DNA of 64,000 nucleotides, taken from the NCBI RefSeq assembly GCF_000425465.1, contig NZ_AUDM01000016.1, forward strand, positions 1-64,000, given 5' to 3'. Shown here in pieces: positions 18,292 through 27,899 of the stretch. The stretch is from Flavobacterium filum DSM 17961 (GTDB lineage: Bacteria > Bacteroidota > Bacteroidia > Flavobacteriales > Flavobacteriaceae). The notes under the pieces are model-generated. The model was given only the letters and a program-made list of their open reading frames with translations. It made no database searches and was not told the origin of the DNA. Position numbers and translations under genes: made by a program. Numbering within the stretch: the stretch's first letter is position 1; every line of letters starts with the position of its first letter.

Positions 18292-18320
18292 AAATGCTCA
18301 CTTTTCAGTGAGCATTTCTA
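18292..18320 (+). terminator. Rho-independent terminator
   Basis: AATGCTCAC (18293-18301) pairs with GTGAGCATT (18308-18316) around a 6-nt loop. It follows the response regulator immediately and could also act on the opposite strand for rpsT. Confidence 0.8.
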
Positions 18321-18341
18321 TTATATAACCGTAACTAAAAA

Positions 18342-18593
18342 TTATAATTTTGCTACGTGTTTCGTCAATTTAGATTTTAAATTAGAAGCTTTATTATCAT
18401 GGATAATATTTTTCTTTGCTAATTTATCAATCATAGAGATTACAGAAGCTAATTTTCCAGCAGCATCAGATTTATCAGTTGACATACGTAAAGCTTTGAT
18501 AGCGTTTCTAGTCGTTTTGTGCTGATATCTGTTTAATACTCTTTTCTTTTCGTTGCTTCTGATTCTTTTTAAAGCAGACTTATGATTTGCCAT
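18342..18593 (-). CDS. rpsT: 30S ribosomal protein S20
   Basis: The 83-aa helical, basic protein binds 16S rRNA. MANHKSALKRIRSNEKKR is the S20 signature start. The frame is open a further 20 codons upstream, but that extension has no family match, so ATG 18591-18593 is chosen. The C-terminus (NIIHDNKASNLKSKLTKHV) matches the family. Confidence 0.96.
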   Translation of the reverse strand: MANHKSALKRIRSNEKKRVLNRYQHKTTRNAIKALRMSTDKSDAAGKLASVISMIDKLAKKNIIHDNKASNLKSKLTKHVAKL

Positions 18594-18743
18594 TTTCTTT
18601 AATTTTAGATGTAATAATTTATAAATACTAGTTAAAAAAGAAAAACCTCCCACAATTGAAAAACAATCACTTTGGTTTTAACTAATAAAACAAAAACCGA
18701 GACACTGATTTTTGTTTTATAAAACTAATTTACAACTAATTTG

Positions 18744-18815
18744 TAGTCCGTAGGGGAATCGAACCCCTGTTACCAGGATGAAAACCTGGCGTCCTAACCC
18801 CTAGACGAACGGACC
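18744..18815 (-). tRNA. tRNA-Glu (anticodon UUC), copy 1
   Basis: The minus strand folds as a complete cloverleaf. The acceptor is GGTCCGT/ACGGACT (ending in a G-U pair), with discriminator A, anticodon stem CCAGG/CCTGG with loop TTTTCAT carrying TTC, and T-loop GGTTCGATTCC. CCA is not encoded. It is the second gene of a tandem pair sharing one promoter. Confidence 0.96.
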
Positions 18816-18851
18816 ATTGAACTTTTCAGTTTCGTTTGAGAACTTAATTTG

Positions 18852-18923
18852 TAGCCCGTGGGGGAATCGAACCCCCCTTACCAGGATGAAAACCTGGCGT
18901 CCTAACCGATAGACGAACGGGCC
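18852..18923 (-). tRNA. tRNA-Glu (anticodon UUC), copy 2
   Basis: This has the same anticodon arm as the neighbouring copy, with a different acceptor (GGCCCGT/ACGGGCT) and different D- and T-stem bases (ATCGG in the D loop, GGGGG T stem). The discriminator is A and CCA is not encoded. It is the promoter-proximal gene of the pair. Confidence 0.96.
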
Positions 18924-18931
18924 ATTTATCA

Positions 18932-18972
18932 ATTGCGAGTGCAAAAATACAACTATTTTTTACACTCGCAAT
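18932..18972 (-). promoter_or_regulatory. tRNA-Glu promoter nested in a 10-bp inverted repeat
   Basis: On the minus strand a -33 TTG (18969-18971), a 19-bp spacer and the -7 box TATTTTTG (18942-18949) give a consensus Bacteroidota promoter about 20 bp before the first tRNA. ATTGCGAGTG and CACTCGCAAT (18932-18941 and 18963-18972) form a perfect 10-bp inverted repeat whose arms cover the -33 element and the expected start site. The repeat could be an operator or a weak proS terminator. Confidence 0.75.
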
Positions 18973-18999
18973 AGTTCAAATTACTTTTTTTGATTTTTT

Positions 19000-20478
19000 T
19001 TAGTAAGCTTTCGCAAAAAGTACTCTACCTACAGATGGTTTACCGCTAAACATGCAAGTTCCCTCCTCTTCTACTCTATTCAATGGTATGCAACGGATGG
19101 TGGCTTTGGTTAACTCTTTAATCTTTTCTTCGGTTTCCGCTGTTCCATCCCAATGAGCGGCAAAAAAACCTGCTTTTGTATCTAATAATGATTTGAATTC
19201 TTCAAAGTTGTTTACTTCCGTAATATGTGAATTTCTGTAATCCAATGCTTTTGCAAATAAATCATTCTGAATTGTTTCTAAAAGATTTTGAATATATTTT
19301 TCTATTCCATCTTTTGAAACAACTTCTTTGGTAAGCGTATCTCTTCTTGCAATCTCATACGTTCCATTTTCTAAATCATTTGGTCCGATTGCAATTCGAA
19401 CAGGTACACCTTTTAATTCATATTCGTTGAATTTGAATCCCGGTTTGTGAGTTGTTCTGTTATCATACTTTACTGAAATTTTTAATTTGCGTAAAGCAGA
19501 AACTAATCTTTCAACTTCAGTTGAAATAGCTTCCAATTGTTCATCTGATTTATAAATAGGAACAATTACCACTTGAATTGGAGCTAAATTTGGAGGCAAA
19601 ACCAATCCATTATCATCGGAATGTGTCATCACTAATGCTCCCATTAATCGAGTAGAAACACCCCAAGATGTTCCCCAAACATGTTCTTGTTTACCTTCAG
19701 CAGTAGCAAACTTCACATCAAAAGCTTTAGCAAAATTTTGACCTAGAAAGTGTGATGTTCCCGCTTGAAGAGCTTTACCATCTTGCATTAAAGCTTCAAT
19801 ACAGTACGTTTCAATGGCTCCGGCAAAACGTTCAGATTCTGTTTTTACACCTTTTACCACCGGAATAGCCATAAAGTTCTCCACAAATTCAGCATATACA
19901 TTCATCATTTTTACTGATTCTTCGATTGCTTCTTTTTCAGTGGCATGTGCCGTATGTCCTTCTTGCCATAAAAACTCAGCTGTTCTCAAAAACAATCTTG
20001 TTCTCATTTCCCATCGTACAACATTTGCCCATTGATTTATTAACAATGGTAAGTCGCGATAGGATTGAATCCAATTTTTATAGGTACTCCAAATAATGGC
20101 TTCACTAGTTGGGCGAACGATTAGCTCTTCTTCCAATTTTGCATTCGGATCAACCATTAATTTTCCTTTGTTATCAGGATCATTTTTTAATCTGTAATGT
20201 GTCACAATGGCACATTCTTTGGCAAAACCCTCAGCATTCTTTTCTTCAGCTTCAAACATACTTTTAGGTACAAAAAGCGGAAAATAAGCATTTGAATGTC
20301 CGGTTTCTTTAAACATTCTATCTAATTCTGCTTGCATTTTTTCCCAGATAGCATACCCATAAGGTTTGATTACCATACAGCCTCTCACACCTGAGTTTTC
20401 TGCTAAATCAGCTTTTACAACTAATTCATTGTACCATTTTGAATAATCTTCCGATCGTTTGGTTAGGTTTTTGCTCAT
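19000..20478 (-). CDS. proS: Prolyl-tRNA synthetase (short, archaeal/eukaryotic-type)
   Basis: This class II synthetase charges tRNA-Pro. It is 492 aa and lacks the editing insertion of the long bacterial form. [14 protein letters not shown], the motif 2 loop in [23 protein letters not shown], and the motif 3 Gly-Arg region are in order. The C-terminal anticodon-binding and extra C-terminal domain ([21 protein letters not shown]) are typical of this type. Start at ATG 20476-20478 fits the family [18 protein letters not shown] opening. Confidence 0.96.
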   Translation of the reverse strand: MSKNLTKRSEDYSKWYNELVVKADLAENSGVRGCMVIKPYGYAIWEKMQAELDRMFKETGHSNAYFPLFVPKSMFEAEEKNAEGFAKECAIVTHYRLKNDPDNKGKLMVDPNAKLEEELIVRPTSEAIIWSTYKNWIQSYRDLPLLINQWANVVRWEMRTRLFLRTAEFLWQEGHTAHATEKEAIEESVKMMNVYAEFVENFMAIPVVKGVKTESERFAGAIETYCIEALMQDGKALQAGTSHFLGQNFAKAFDVKFATAEGKQEHVWGTSWGVSTRLMGALVMTHSDDNGLVLPPNLAPIQVVIVPIYKSDEQLEAISTEVERLVSALRKLKISVKYDNRTTHKPGFKFNEYELKGVPVRIAIGPNDLENGTYEIARRDTLTKEVVSKDGIEKYIQNLLETIQNDLFAKALDYRNSHITEVNNFEEFKSLLDTKAGFFAAHWDGTAETEEKIKELTKATIRCIPLNRVEEEGTCMFSGKPSVGRVLFAKAY

Positions 20479-20578
20479 TTTAAATAATTTGGCATAAAAA
20501 TTGTTTAACTAATTTTAACTAAAAAGTTCAGCAAAACTAACTATTTTTGTATAAAGAACAACAAAAAAAGCTTTGATT

Positions 20579-21553
20579 ATGAAAACAAATAATTTCTTTT
20601 CCGTCAAAAAAACGCCCCTTATGCTTTTCAGCTTAATTGGGTTGTTTTTTTCGTCTTGTGGCTCTTATAATAATTCTTCTTATTACGATAGAGATGGTAT
20701 TTATGATGATAACTCAGATACCAAAAGACAAAATAATTCCGTAGTTTCAACTACTGATAACAGTCAAACCTATCAAAACTATTTTAAAGCTAAACAATTA
20801 ACGACTGATTCAGATGAAGTGTTTACAGATGTTGAAAATTATTCTTCAGCAGACCGATATGATACTATCGCAAAAAACAATAATGCTTCATGGGGTTCAA
20901 ATCCTACCTCAGTTACTGTAAATGTCTATGACAATAGTTGGGGTTGGAATTACTGGAATTCTTGGTATGGACCAAACTGGGGTTGGGGATGGAATACCGG
21001 TTGGGGATGGAATGCCGGATGGGGCTGGAATTCATGGTATGGACCTGGTTGGGGTTGGGGATGGAATAACGGTTGGGGCTGGAACGCCGGCTGGGGTTGG
21101 AATTCATGGTATGGCCCAGGTTGGGGATGGGGTTGGAATAACTATCCTCATTATGCTTATAATGGCGGAAGAAGAGGTTATTATACCACCGGTTACAGAG
21201 GAAATACTGCACGTAATGGATACTACACAGGAAGAAATAGTTCTCAATTTTCGTCCAGAAACAGTAATAGAAGTACACAATTTTCTACTAGAAATAGTAC
21301 ACGAACAAGAGATTACAATAGTGGAAATGTAAATTCAAATACACGAGACAATAGAAGTCAATCAAACTATTCTTCAACACGCTCAAATACTAGATCTTAT
21401 CAACCCTCTTCAAGTTCAACTCGTTCTTCTAACTATTCTTCAGGAAGAAGTAGTAGTTCAAGTTCTAGTAGTTATTCTAGTGGAAGATCCAGTGGTGGAT
21501 CATACAGTGGAGGTGGTCGTTCTGGCGGTGGTGGAAGAGGTGGAAGAGGTTAA
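20579..21553 (+). CDS. Repeat-rich lipoprotein with Trp/Gly and Ser/Arg low-complexity regions
   Basis: The N-terminus is a lipoprotein signal (LMLFSLIGLFFSSC). The next 80 residues are Asn/Asp/Ser-rich. A block of near-identical 24-residue units then follows, of the form SWYGPxWGWGWNxGWGWN-AGWGWN, encoded by a 72-bp DNA repeat (about 20935-21150). The C-terminal 130 residues are Ser/Arg/Asn/Gly-rich and end in a Gly/Arg stretch. It is probably cell-surface or envelope associated, but no function can be inferred. A TATTTTTG -7 box is at 20542-20549. The TTG two codons upstream is not the preferred start. The outer-membrane protein gene follows after 18 bp. Confidence 0.8.
   Translation: MKTNNFFSVKKTPLMLFSLIGLFFSSCGSYNNSSYYDRDGIYDDNSDTKRQNNSVVSTTDNSQTYQNYFKAKQLTTDSDEVFTDVENYSSADRYDTIAKNNNASWGSNPTSVTVNVYDNSWGWNYWNSWYGPNWGWGWNTGWGWNAGWGWNSWYGPGWGWGWNNGWGWNAGWGWNSWYGPGWGWGWNNYPHYAYNGGRRGYYTTGYRGNTARNGYYTGRNSSQFSSRNSNRSTQFSTRNSTRTRDYNSGNVNSNTRDNRSQSNYSSTRSNTRSYQPSSSSTRSSNYSSGRSSSSSSSSYSSGRSSGGSYSGGGRSGGGGRGGRG
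20935..21150 (+). repeat. Tandem 72-bp coding repeat
   Basis: Equivalent points (TTC-TTGGTAT, TTCATGGTAT, TTCATGGTAT) recur at 20959, 21031 and 21103, a period of 72 bp. Copies differ at scattered third positions. The unit encodes 24 residues made almost entirely of Trp, Gly and Asn. Confidence 0.88.
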
Positions 21554-21571
21554 AATCACAAAAATAAGAGT

Positions 21572-23056
21572 ATGAAAAAGATAACATTTACAACTATTTT
21601 ATTGTTGTCAAGCATTATGTATGCTCAAGATATACAAGATGCAATTCGATATAGCCAAGAAAATTTAAATGGAACAGCACGATTCAATGCTATGGGAGGT
21701 GCGTTTGGAGCTTTAGGTGGTGATTTATCCTCAATTGCAATTAACCCTGCAGGTTCTGCAATTTTTATGAACAGTCAAGTTGGATTGTCGTTAAACAACA
21801 ATAATTTTAATAATAGAACCAACTATTTTGGCTCCAAAAACAGAGAAAGTGAAAATGCATTCGATTTTAATCAAATAAGTGGTGTTTGGGTTTTAAAAGA
21901 TGAATCCGGTAATCCAACTTGGAAAAAAATTGCGTTTGCGTTGACGTATGAAAATAAAAACAATTTTAACAATGCAATTTTTTCATCTGGAACAAATCCG
22001 AATACTTCAATTGATCGTTACTTTTTAAATTATGCAAATGGAATACCGCTTGGCACAATTACTAGCAATTCATTTGGCTCATTAAATTATGCAGAACAAC
22101 AAGCTTTTCTCGGGTATGAAGGGTATGTGATTAGTCCATTAACCTCATCTTCTTCCAATACATCCTACCTTTCAGAAGTGCCTGAAGGGGGAAATTATTA
22201 TCAGGAAAACTATGTAATAACTGAAGGTTTTAATGGAAAGGTAGGGTTTAATGCTGCGGCTCAGTATGATGACAAATTATACATCGGAATTAATTTAAAT
22301 GCTCATTTTGTAGATTTCACAAGAAGTAGCAGTTTCTTTGAGTCTAATTCAAATGATACTCAAAACGGTGTGCAACAGTTGCGTTTTGACAATTATTTAT
22401 ATACGTATGGTACAGGTTTTTCATTTCAATTAGGAGCAATTTACAAAGTAACTCAATCTTTACGTCTAGGTGCCGCTTATGAATCACCAACATGGTTGTC
22501 TTTAAATGATGAGTTTTCTCAACGACTTCAAGTGGTAAATAGATTTGACGGAGAAACTTTTAATGATAATATTGATCCAAATATTATATCTATATATCCT
22601 ACTTATAGATTACAAACTCCCGGAAAAGTATCAGCAAGTATCGCTTATGTTTTTCAAAAAAGAGGTTTGATTAGTTTTGATTATTCATTTAAAGACTATA
22701 GTTCTATAAAATTCAGACCGGAAAATGAATTTAGAATTGTAAATGATCAGATGAGTAATTTACTCACAACTGCCAATGAATTTCGATTGGGGGCTGAATA
22801 TAAAATAAAAGAATGGAGTCTGAGAGGTGGCTATCGTTTTGAAGAAAGTCCGTATAAAGATTCCAAAACTATTGGTGATTTAACAGCATATTCAGCCGGA
22901 ATTGGGTATAATTTTGGGAGTACCAAATTAGATTTATCATATAGCTTATCCCAACGAAAAAGTAGAGAAGGTTTTTTTACAACCGGATTAACATCACCTT
23001 CACTTATCACAACAAGACAGAATGCTGTTACTGCTACCCTTCTATTTGAATTATAG
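21572..23056 (+). CDS. Outer-membrane beta-barrel protein (OmpP1/FadL-like)
   Basis: The signal peptide is MKKITFTTILLLSSIMYAQ. NGTARFNAMGGAFGALGGDLSSIAINPAGSAIF is the N-terminal plug and hatch motif (N-P-A-G) of the FadL/OmpP1/TodX transport family. Alternating aromatic beta-strands follow, with a C-terminal strand ending in Leu-Phe-Glu-Leu. Length 494 is typical. The cargo, hydrophobic compounds in characterised homologues, is unknown. It is co-directional with and only 18 bp after the repeat-rich lipoprotein, which may be its partner. Confidence 0.85.
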   Translation: MKKITFTTILLLSSIMYAQDIQDAIRYSQENLNGTARFNAMGGAFGALGGDLSSIAINPAGSAIFMNSQVGLSLNNNNFNNRTNYFGSKNRESENAFDFNQISGVWVLKDESGNPTWKKIAFALTYENKNNFNNAIFSSGTNPNTSIDRYFLNYANGIPLGTITSNSFGSLNYAEQQAFLGYEGYVISPLTSSSSNTSYLSEVPEGGNYYQENYVITEGFNGKVGFNAAAQYDDKLYIGINLNAHFVDFTRSSSFFESNSNDTQNGVQQLRFDNYLYTYGTGFSFQLGAIYKVTQSLRLGAAYESPTWLSLNDEFSQRLQVVNRFDGETFNDNIDPNIISIYPTYRLQTPGKVSASIAYVFQKRGLISFDYSFKDYSSIKFRPENEFRIVNDQMSNLLTTANEFRLGAEYKIKEWSLRGGYRFEESPYKDSKTIGDLTAYSAGIGYNFGSTKLDLSYSLSQRKSREGFFTTGLTSPSLITTRQNAVTATLLFEL

Positions 23057-23075
23057 AAAAAAATAACATAAATGT

Positions 23076-23106
23076 AAACCATTCGCAAAAACGAATGGTT
23101 TTTTTA
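23076..23106 (+). terminator. Rho-independent terminator
   Basis: AAACCATTCG (23076-23085) and CGAATGGTTT (23092-23101) form a 10-bp stem with loop CAAAAA and a T-tract. Confidence 0.9.
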
Positions 23107-23159
23107 TGTATTTGAATATTAATACCTAATTTTGCACTCCTAAAATTCGGAATAAAGCT

Positions 23160-24479
23160 ATGAGAACCAAATCAATTAAAAAAAATAAAATCAATGTTAT
23201 CACTCTTGGATGTTCCAAAAATGTGTATGATAGTGAAGTGTTAATGGGACAACTAAAAGCCAGTGGTAAAGATGTTGTGCATGAACAAGAGGGTAATATT
23301 GTAGTGATTAATACGTGTGGTTTTATTGATAATGCAAAGGAAGAATCGGTTAATACCATTTTAGAGTATGTAAATCGAAAAGAAAACGGACTTGTAGATA
23401 AAGTATTTGTAACAGGATGTTTGTCTGAACGTTACAAACCCGATTTGCAGAAAGAAATTCCAAATGTTGATCAATACTTCGGAACAACGGAACTTCCACA
23501 ATTATTAAAGGTTTTAGGAGCAGATTATAAACATGAATTATTAGGTGAACGCCTTACTACTACTCCAAAAAATTACGCCTATTTAAAAATTGCAGAAGGA
23601 TGTGACCGACCATGTAGTTTTTGTGCTATTCCATTGATGAGAGGAAAACACGTTTCGCAACCCATCGAAAAATTAGTAAAAGAAGCTCAAGGTTTAGCTG
23701 CTAAAGGTGTAAAAGAATTAATATTAATTGCTCAAGATTTAACCTATTACGGTTTAGATTTATACAAAAAAAGAAATTTAGCAGAGCTTTTAGAAAACTT
23801 AGTTAAAATTGAAGGAATTGAATGGATTCGTCTGCACTACGCCTTCCCTACCGGATTTCCGATGGATGTGTTGGAATTGATGAAAAATGAACCAAAAATT
23901 TGTAATTATATTGATATTCCTTTACAGCATATCTCAGATAACATTCTGAAATCGATGCGAAGAGGTACTACTCAAGAAAAAACAACTAACCTTTTAAAAG
24001 AATTTAGAAAAGCAGTTCCGGGTATAGCAATTCGAACTACTTTAATTGTTGGATATCCCGGTGAAACCGAGGAAGATTTTCAAATTTTAAAAAATTGGGT
24101 AGAAGAAATGCGTTTTGAACGTTTAGGATGTTTTGCCTATTCGCATGAAGAAAATACGCACGCCTATCTTTTAGAAGACAACGTACCGGATGAAGTAAAG
24201 CAACAACGAGTAGCCGATATCATGGATATTCAAGCACAAATTTCTTGGGATTTGAATCAAGAAAAAATTGGTAAAACTTTTAAATGTATTATTGATAGAA
24301 AAGAAGGGCCTTATTTTATTGGTAGAACCGAATTTGATAGTCCGGATGTAGATAATGAAGTCTTGATTGATGCTGCTCAATATTATTTAAAAACAGGTGA
24401 TTTTGTTGAGATTACAATTTCTGATGCTACAGAATTTGATTTGTATGGAGTTCCATTGGATGTAAAAGCTATAAAATAA
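23160..24479 (+). CDS. rimO: Ribosomal protein S12 methylthiotransferase RimO
   Basis: This radical-SAM enzyme adds a methylthio group to an aspartate of ribosomal protein S12. It has the N-terminal UPF0004 domain with three Cys (TLGCSKNVYDSE, NTCGFIDNA, TGCLSERY), the radical-SAM cluster CDRPCSFCAIP, and a C-terminal TRAM domain. RimO is distinguished from MiaB by the LIAQDLTYYG and HIEENTHAY-type (here YSHEENTHAY) segments. A TAATTTTG -7 box is at 23127-23134. Confidence 0.95.
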   Translation: MRTKSIKKNKINVITLGCSKNVYDSEVLMGQLKASGKDVVHEQEGNIVVINTCGFIDNAKEESVNTILEYVNRKENGLVDKVFVTGCLSERYKPDLQKEIPNVDQYFGTTELPQLLKVLGADYKHELLGERLTTTPKNYAYLKIAEGCDRPCSFCAIPLMRGKHVSQPIEKLVKEAQGLAAKGVKELILIAQDLTYYGLDLYKKRNLAELLENLVKIEGIEWIRLHYAFPTGFPMDVLELMKNEPKICNYIDIPLQHISDNILKSMRRGTTQEKTTNLLKEFRKAVPGIAIRTTLIVGYPGETEEDFQILKNWVEEMRFERLGCFAYSHEENTHAYLLEDNVPDEVKQQRVADIMDIQAQISWDLNQEKIGKTFKCIIDRKEGPYFIGRTEFDSPDVDNEVLIDAAQYYLKTGDFVEITISDATEFDLYGVPLDVKAIK

Positions 24480-24555
24480 TATAGATGTGACATTTGTCAT
24501 ATTTTATTTTTATAAGATGTTTTACCTTAGTTACATAAAATAAAACATCTCAATC

Positions 24556-24792
24556 ATGATTACTAAACATCCATTACTTACTGAATTTCCGGAATTTGCC
24601 GAAAAAATCAAAGATTTATATCATCACAATGAAGAATTTCAAGTTTTAATGAGTTCTTATAATTCGCTAGATAATGAAATTTTTGAAATTGAAAAAGGAG
24701 AAATCCCACTCAATGATGATGAATTAACCCATAAACGAAAAGATCGCGTTTTTTTGAAAGATGAGATTTATAGTTTTCTTCAAAAAAACTAA
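24556..24792 (+). CDS. YdcH family (DUF465) small helical protein
   Basis: The 78-aa coiled-coil-like protein begins MITKHPLLTEFPEFAEKIKDLY and contains the HNEEFQVLMSSYNSLDNEIFEIE pattern typical of YdcH/DUF465. Its role is unknown. It is flanked by a strong terminator and stands alone. Confidence 0.85.
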   Translation: MITKHPLLTEFPEFAEKIKDLYHHNEEFQVLMSSYNSLDNEIFEIEKGEIPLNDDELTHKRKDRVFLKDEIYSFLQKN

Positions 24793-24831
24793 AAAAAGTC
24801 AGGAAGATTAGATTTCTTCCTGACTTTTTTT
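24791..24831. terminator. Bidirectional terminator between ydcH-like gene and carboxylase operon
   Basis: AAGTCAGGAAGA and TCTTCCTGACTT make a 12-bp stem around TTAGATT, with A-rich and T-rich flanks on the two sides. Confidence 0.9.
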
Positions 24832-24848
24832 AAAATAAAATATACTGG

Positions 24849-26390
24849 TTACAATGGAATATTTCCGTGCTTTCTTTTCGGCAATTCCACTTCTTTGTGT
24901 TCCAACATACTAAAGGCTTTTAGCAGTTTTTTACGGGTTTCGTTGGGCACAATTACCTCATCGATAAATCCACGCTGTGCAGCTCGATAAGGAGTTGCGA
25001 ATTTTTCGGCATATTCAGTTTCTTTTTCAATCAATTTTGCCGCTGGGTCTTCAGCTTCTGCAATTTCTTTTTTGAAAATGATTTCACTCGCTCCTTTCGC
25101 TCCCATTACAGCAATTTCAGCTGTTGGCCAAGCAAAATTCATATCGGCACCAATGTGTTTGGAATTCATTACATCATACGCACCTCCGTATGCTTTTCGT
25201 GTGATTACGGTTACTCTTGGCACGGTGGCTTCGCTTAAAGCATATAATAATTTAGCTCCGTGACGAATGATTCCCGTCCATTCCTGATCTGTTCCCGGTA
25301 AAAATCCTGGTACATCTACTAAAACTAAAAGAGGAATATTAAAACAATCGCAAAAACGTGTAAATCTAGCAGCTTTTACTGAACTATTTACATCCAAAAC
25401 ACCTGCTAAATATAACGGTTGATTCGCCACAATCCCGATACTTCGTCCTCCTAAGCGTGCAAAACCTACAATAATATTTTCGGCATAGTCTTTATGAATT
25501 TCAAAAAAAGATTCTTCATCAATAATTCCCTGAATCACCTCATGCATATCATACGGCTTGTTAGGATTATCAGGAATTATCGTCATTAATTGTTCACGTA
25601 TTTCATCTTTCAATTCAAAAGGTACTTTTGGCGTTTTTTCTTTATTGCTTTGCGGAAGATAACTCAACAACTTTTTCACATCTTCTAAACATTCTACATC
25701 ATTCGATGAAGTTGTATGTGCCACTCCCGATTTGGTAGAATGCGTACTCGCTCCACCTAATTCTTCCGAAGTAACCGTTTCATTTGTAACCGTTTTTACC
25801 ACATTTGGACCGGTAACAAACATATAACTGGTATTTTCCACCATCATCGTAAAATCGGTCATGGCAGGAGAATACACTGCCCCACCCGCACAAGGACCCA
25901 TAATTGCCGAAATTTGAGGAATAATTCCGCTTGATTTTACATTTCTATAAAAAATATCAGCATAACCACCAAGTGAACGAACTCCTTCTTGAATTCTGGC
26001 TCCACCGGAATCATTCAATCCAATCATCGGTGCACCGGTTTTGAGTGCCATGTCCATCACCTTACAAATTTTTTCTGCATGTGTTTCAGACAAAGCTCCT
26101 CCAAAAACAGTAAAATCCTGTGCAAAAACAAAAACTAATCTACCGTTAACAGTTCCATATCCGGTGATTACTCCATCTCCGTAAATTAATTCTTCTTGCA
26201 TTCCGAAATCGGTGGTTCGGTGTGTGACCAAAGCATCAATTTCTTCAAACGAACCTTCATCCATTAAATAATTTACTCTTTCACGAGCCGTTAATTTTTT
26301 CTTGGCATGTTGGGTTTCAATTCTTTTTTTCCCTCCTCCAAGCTTTGCTTCAGCTAATTTATCTTGTAATACTTTTATCTTGTTTTCCAT
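24849..26390 (-). CDS. pccB: Acyl-CoA carboxylase carboxyltransferase (beta) subunit, propionyl-CoA type
   Basis: This subunit transfers the carboxyl group from carboxybiotin to acyl-CoA. The 513-aa single polypeptide fuses the N- and C-terminal crotonase halves, as in propionyl/methylcrotonyl-CoA carboxylases rather than AccA+Acc[24 protein letters not shown] (N-half) and [20 protein letters not shown] (C-half) are clear. It is last in a three-gene operon, 2 bp after the biotin carboxylase. Propionyl-CoA is the most likely substrate given the cobalamin adenosyltransferase and MeaB in the same window, but acetyl-CoA cannot be excluded. Confidence 0.92.
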   Translation of the reverse strand: MENKIKVLQDKLAEAKLGGGKKRIETQHAKKKLTARERVNYLMDEGSFEEIDALVTHRTTDFGMQEELIYGDGVITGYGTVNGRLVFVFAQDFTVFGGALSETHAEKICKVMDMALKTGAPMIGLNDSGGARIQEGVRSLGGYADIFYRNVKSSGIIPQISAIMGPCAGGAVYSPAMTDFTMMVENTSYMFVTGPNVVKTVTNETVTSEELGGASTHSTKSGVAHTTSSNDVECLEDVKKLLSYLPQSNKEKTPKVPFELKDEIREQLMTIIPDNPNKPYDMHEVIQGIIDEESFFEIHKDYAENIIVGFARLGGRSIGIVANQPLYLAGVLDVNSSVKAARFTRFCDCFNIPLLVLVDVPGFLPGTDQEWTGIIRHGAKLLYALSEATVPRVTVITRKAYGGAYDVMNSKHIGADMNFAWPTAEIAVMGAKGASEIIFKKEIAEAEDPAAKLIEKETEYAEKFATPYRAAQRGFIDEVIVPNETRKKLLKAFSMLEHKEVELPKRKHGNIPL

Positions 26391-26392
26391 GC

Positions 26393-27847
26393 TTATTGAA
26401 TTGGTAATCGAACAATTTTTTGATCTTCCAGATATTGCTTTAACGCAACCATAGCGGCAATTTCTGCTTCTTCATTGTGTTTTGATTTTAGCTTTTCGGC
26501 ATCATAATACTTTTTGACAAAATGTGTATCAAAATTTCCCGAACGAAAAGCCTCGTGTTCACACACAAATTTTCCAAATGGCAACGTAGTTTGAACACCT
26601 TTTACTTTATAAGCATCAATCGCTTTGTTCATTAATTGAATTGCTTCCGAACGCGTTTTTCCATACGTAATTAACTTAGCCAACATTGGATCATAGTAAA
26701 TCGGCACATCCATTCCTTGTTCAAAACCATTATCTACTCGAATTCCTTCGCCTTCAGGCAAAGTATATTCTTCTAAAAATCCAACACTCGGAAGAAAATC
26801 ATTCAACGGATCTTCGGCATACACACGTAATTCTAATGCATGACCATTGATTTGCAAATCTTCCTGTTTAACCGATAAAACTTCTCCCTGAGCCACACGA
26901 ATTTGCATTTCAACCAAATCCACACCGGTAATCATTTCCGTTACCGGATGTTCCACTTGCAAACGAGTATTCATTTCTAAAAAGTAGAAATTCAGGTTTT
27001 CATCCAACAGAAATTCAACTGTTCCGGCTCCAAGATAATCACATGATTTGGCTACTAGAACAGCTGCTTCGCCCATTTTTTTTCTTAATTCAGTAGATAA
27101 AACGGCAGATGGTGCTTCTTCCACCACTTTTTGATGACGACGTTGAATACTACATTCTCTTTCAAATAAATATAAAATATTGCCATGTTCATCTGCCATC
27201 ACTTGAATTTCGATATGACGTGGAGAGGCTACGTATTTTTCGATAAAAACAGAACCATCGCCAAATGCAGATGTAGCTTCACTGATGGCACGATTCATTT
27301 GAGCTTCAAAATCAGCTTCTTTTTCCACCACTCGCATTCCTTTTCCACCTCCACCGGCAGATGCTTTGATTAAGATGGGAAATCCGATTTGTGTAGCTAC
27401 TTGTTTTGCTTTTTCAACATCAGTTATCGCTTGGTCATACCCGGGAACCATTGGAATATTATAGGCTTTCACAGCATCTTTTGCTGCTAATTTACTTCCC
27501 ATGATATGAATGGCTTTTGATTTTGGACCGATGAAAATGATGTTATTTTTCTCCGCTTCTTCAGCAAAAGCAGCATTTTCACTTAAAAATCCGTAACCGG
27601 GATGGATGGCATCCGCACCCAACGACTTGGCTACTTCAATGATTTTATTTCCCAATAAATAAGATTGATTAGAAGGTGATTCGCCTATCCAAACGGCTTC
27701 ATCGGCAAATTTTACATGAGGAGCATTTCGGTCAATTGTGGAATAAACAGCTACAGTTTTAATTCCCATTTTCTGAGCGGTTTTCATCACTCGAATGGCA
27801 ATTTCTCCTCGATTGGCAACTACTATTTTTGTTATTTTTTTTATCAT
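26393..27847 (-). CDS. Biotin carboxylase subunit of acyl-CoA carboxylase
   Basis: This ATP-grasp enzyme carboxylates biotin on the carrier protein. [17 protein letters not shown] opens the family. The ATP loop [12 protein letters not shown], the [19 protein letters not shown] segment and [15 protein letters not shown] are all present. At 484 aa it carries no fused carrier domain. The biotin carrier is instead the adjacent separate gene, and the carboxyltransferase follows after 2 bp. Confidence 0.93.
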   Translation of the reverse strand: MIKKITKIVVANRGEIAIRVMKTAQKMGIKTVAVYSTIDRNAPHVKFADEAVWIGESPSNQSYLLGNKIIEVAKSLGADAIHPGYGFLSENAAFAEEAEKNNIIFIGPKSKAIHIMGSKLAAKDAVKAYNIPMVPGYDQAITDVEKAKQVATQIGFPILIKASAGGGGKGMRVVEKEADFEAQMNRAISEATSAFGDGSVFIEKYVASPRHIEIQVMADEHGNILYLFERECSIQRRHQKVVEEAPSAVLSTELRKKMGEAAVLVAKSCDYLGAGTVEFLLDENLNFYFLEMNTRLQVEHPVTEMITGVDLVEMQIRVAQGEVLSVKQEDLQINGHALELRVYAEDPLNDFLPSVGFLEEYTLPEGEGIRVDNGFEQGMDVPIYYDPMLAKLITYGKTRSEAIQLMNKAIDAYKVKGVQTTLPFGKFVCEHEAFRSGNFDTHFVKKYYDAEKLKSKHNEEAEIAAMVALKQYLEDQKIVRLPIQ

Positions 27848-27863
27848 TATTTTACTAATTTTT

Positions 27864-27882
27864 CATCTAGCTGAAGCTAGAT
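27864..27882. other. Intercistronic hairpin between carrier and carboxylase genes
   Basis: CATCTAGCT and AGCTAGATG are perfect 9-bp arms separated by two bases, in the 52-bp gap inside the carboxylase operon. There is no U-tract, so mRNA processing or stability is more likely than termination. Confidence 0.6.
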
Positions 27883-27899
27883 GCTATTGATTTTTGACT

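Noticed and set aside
20922-21332. 136-residue frame in another frame over the Trp/Gly repeat gene (MSMTIVGVGITG..)
   Set aside because: The 72-bp period keeps the other frames open. It lacks a promoter and follows only the repeat sequence.
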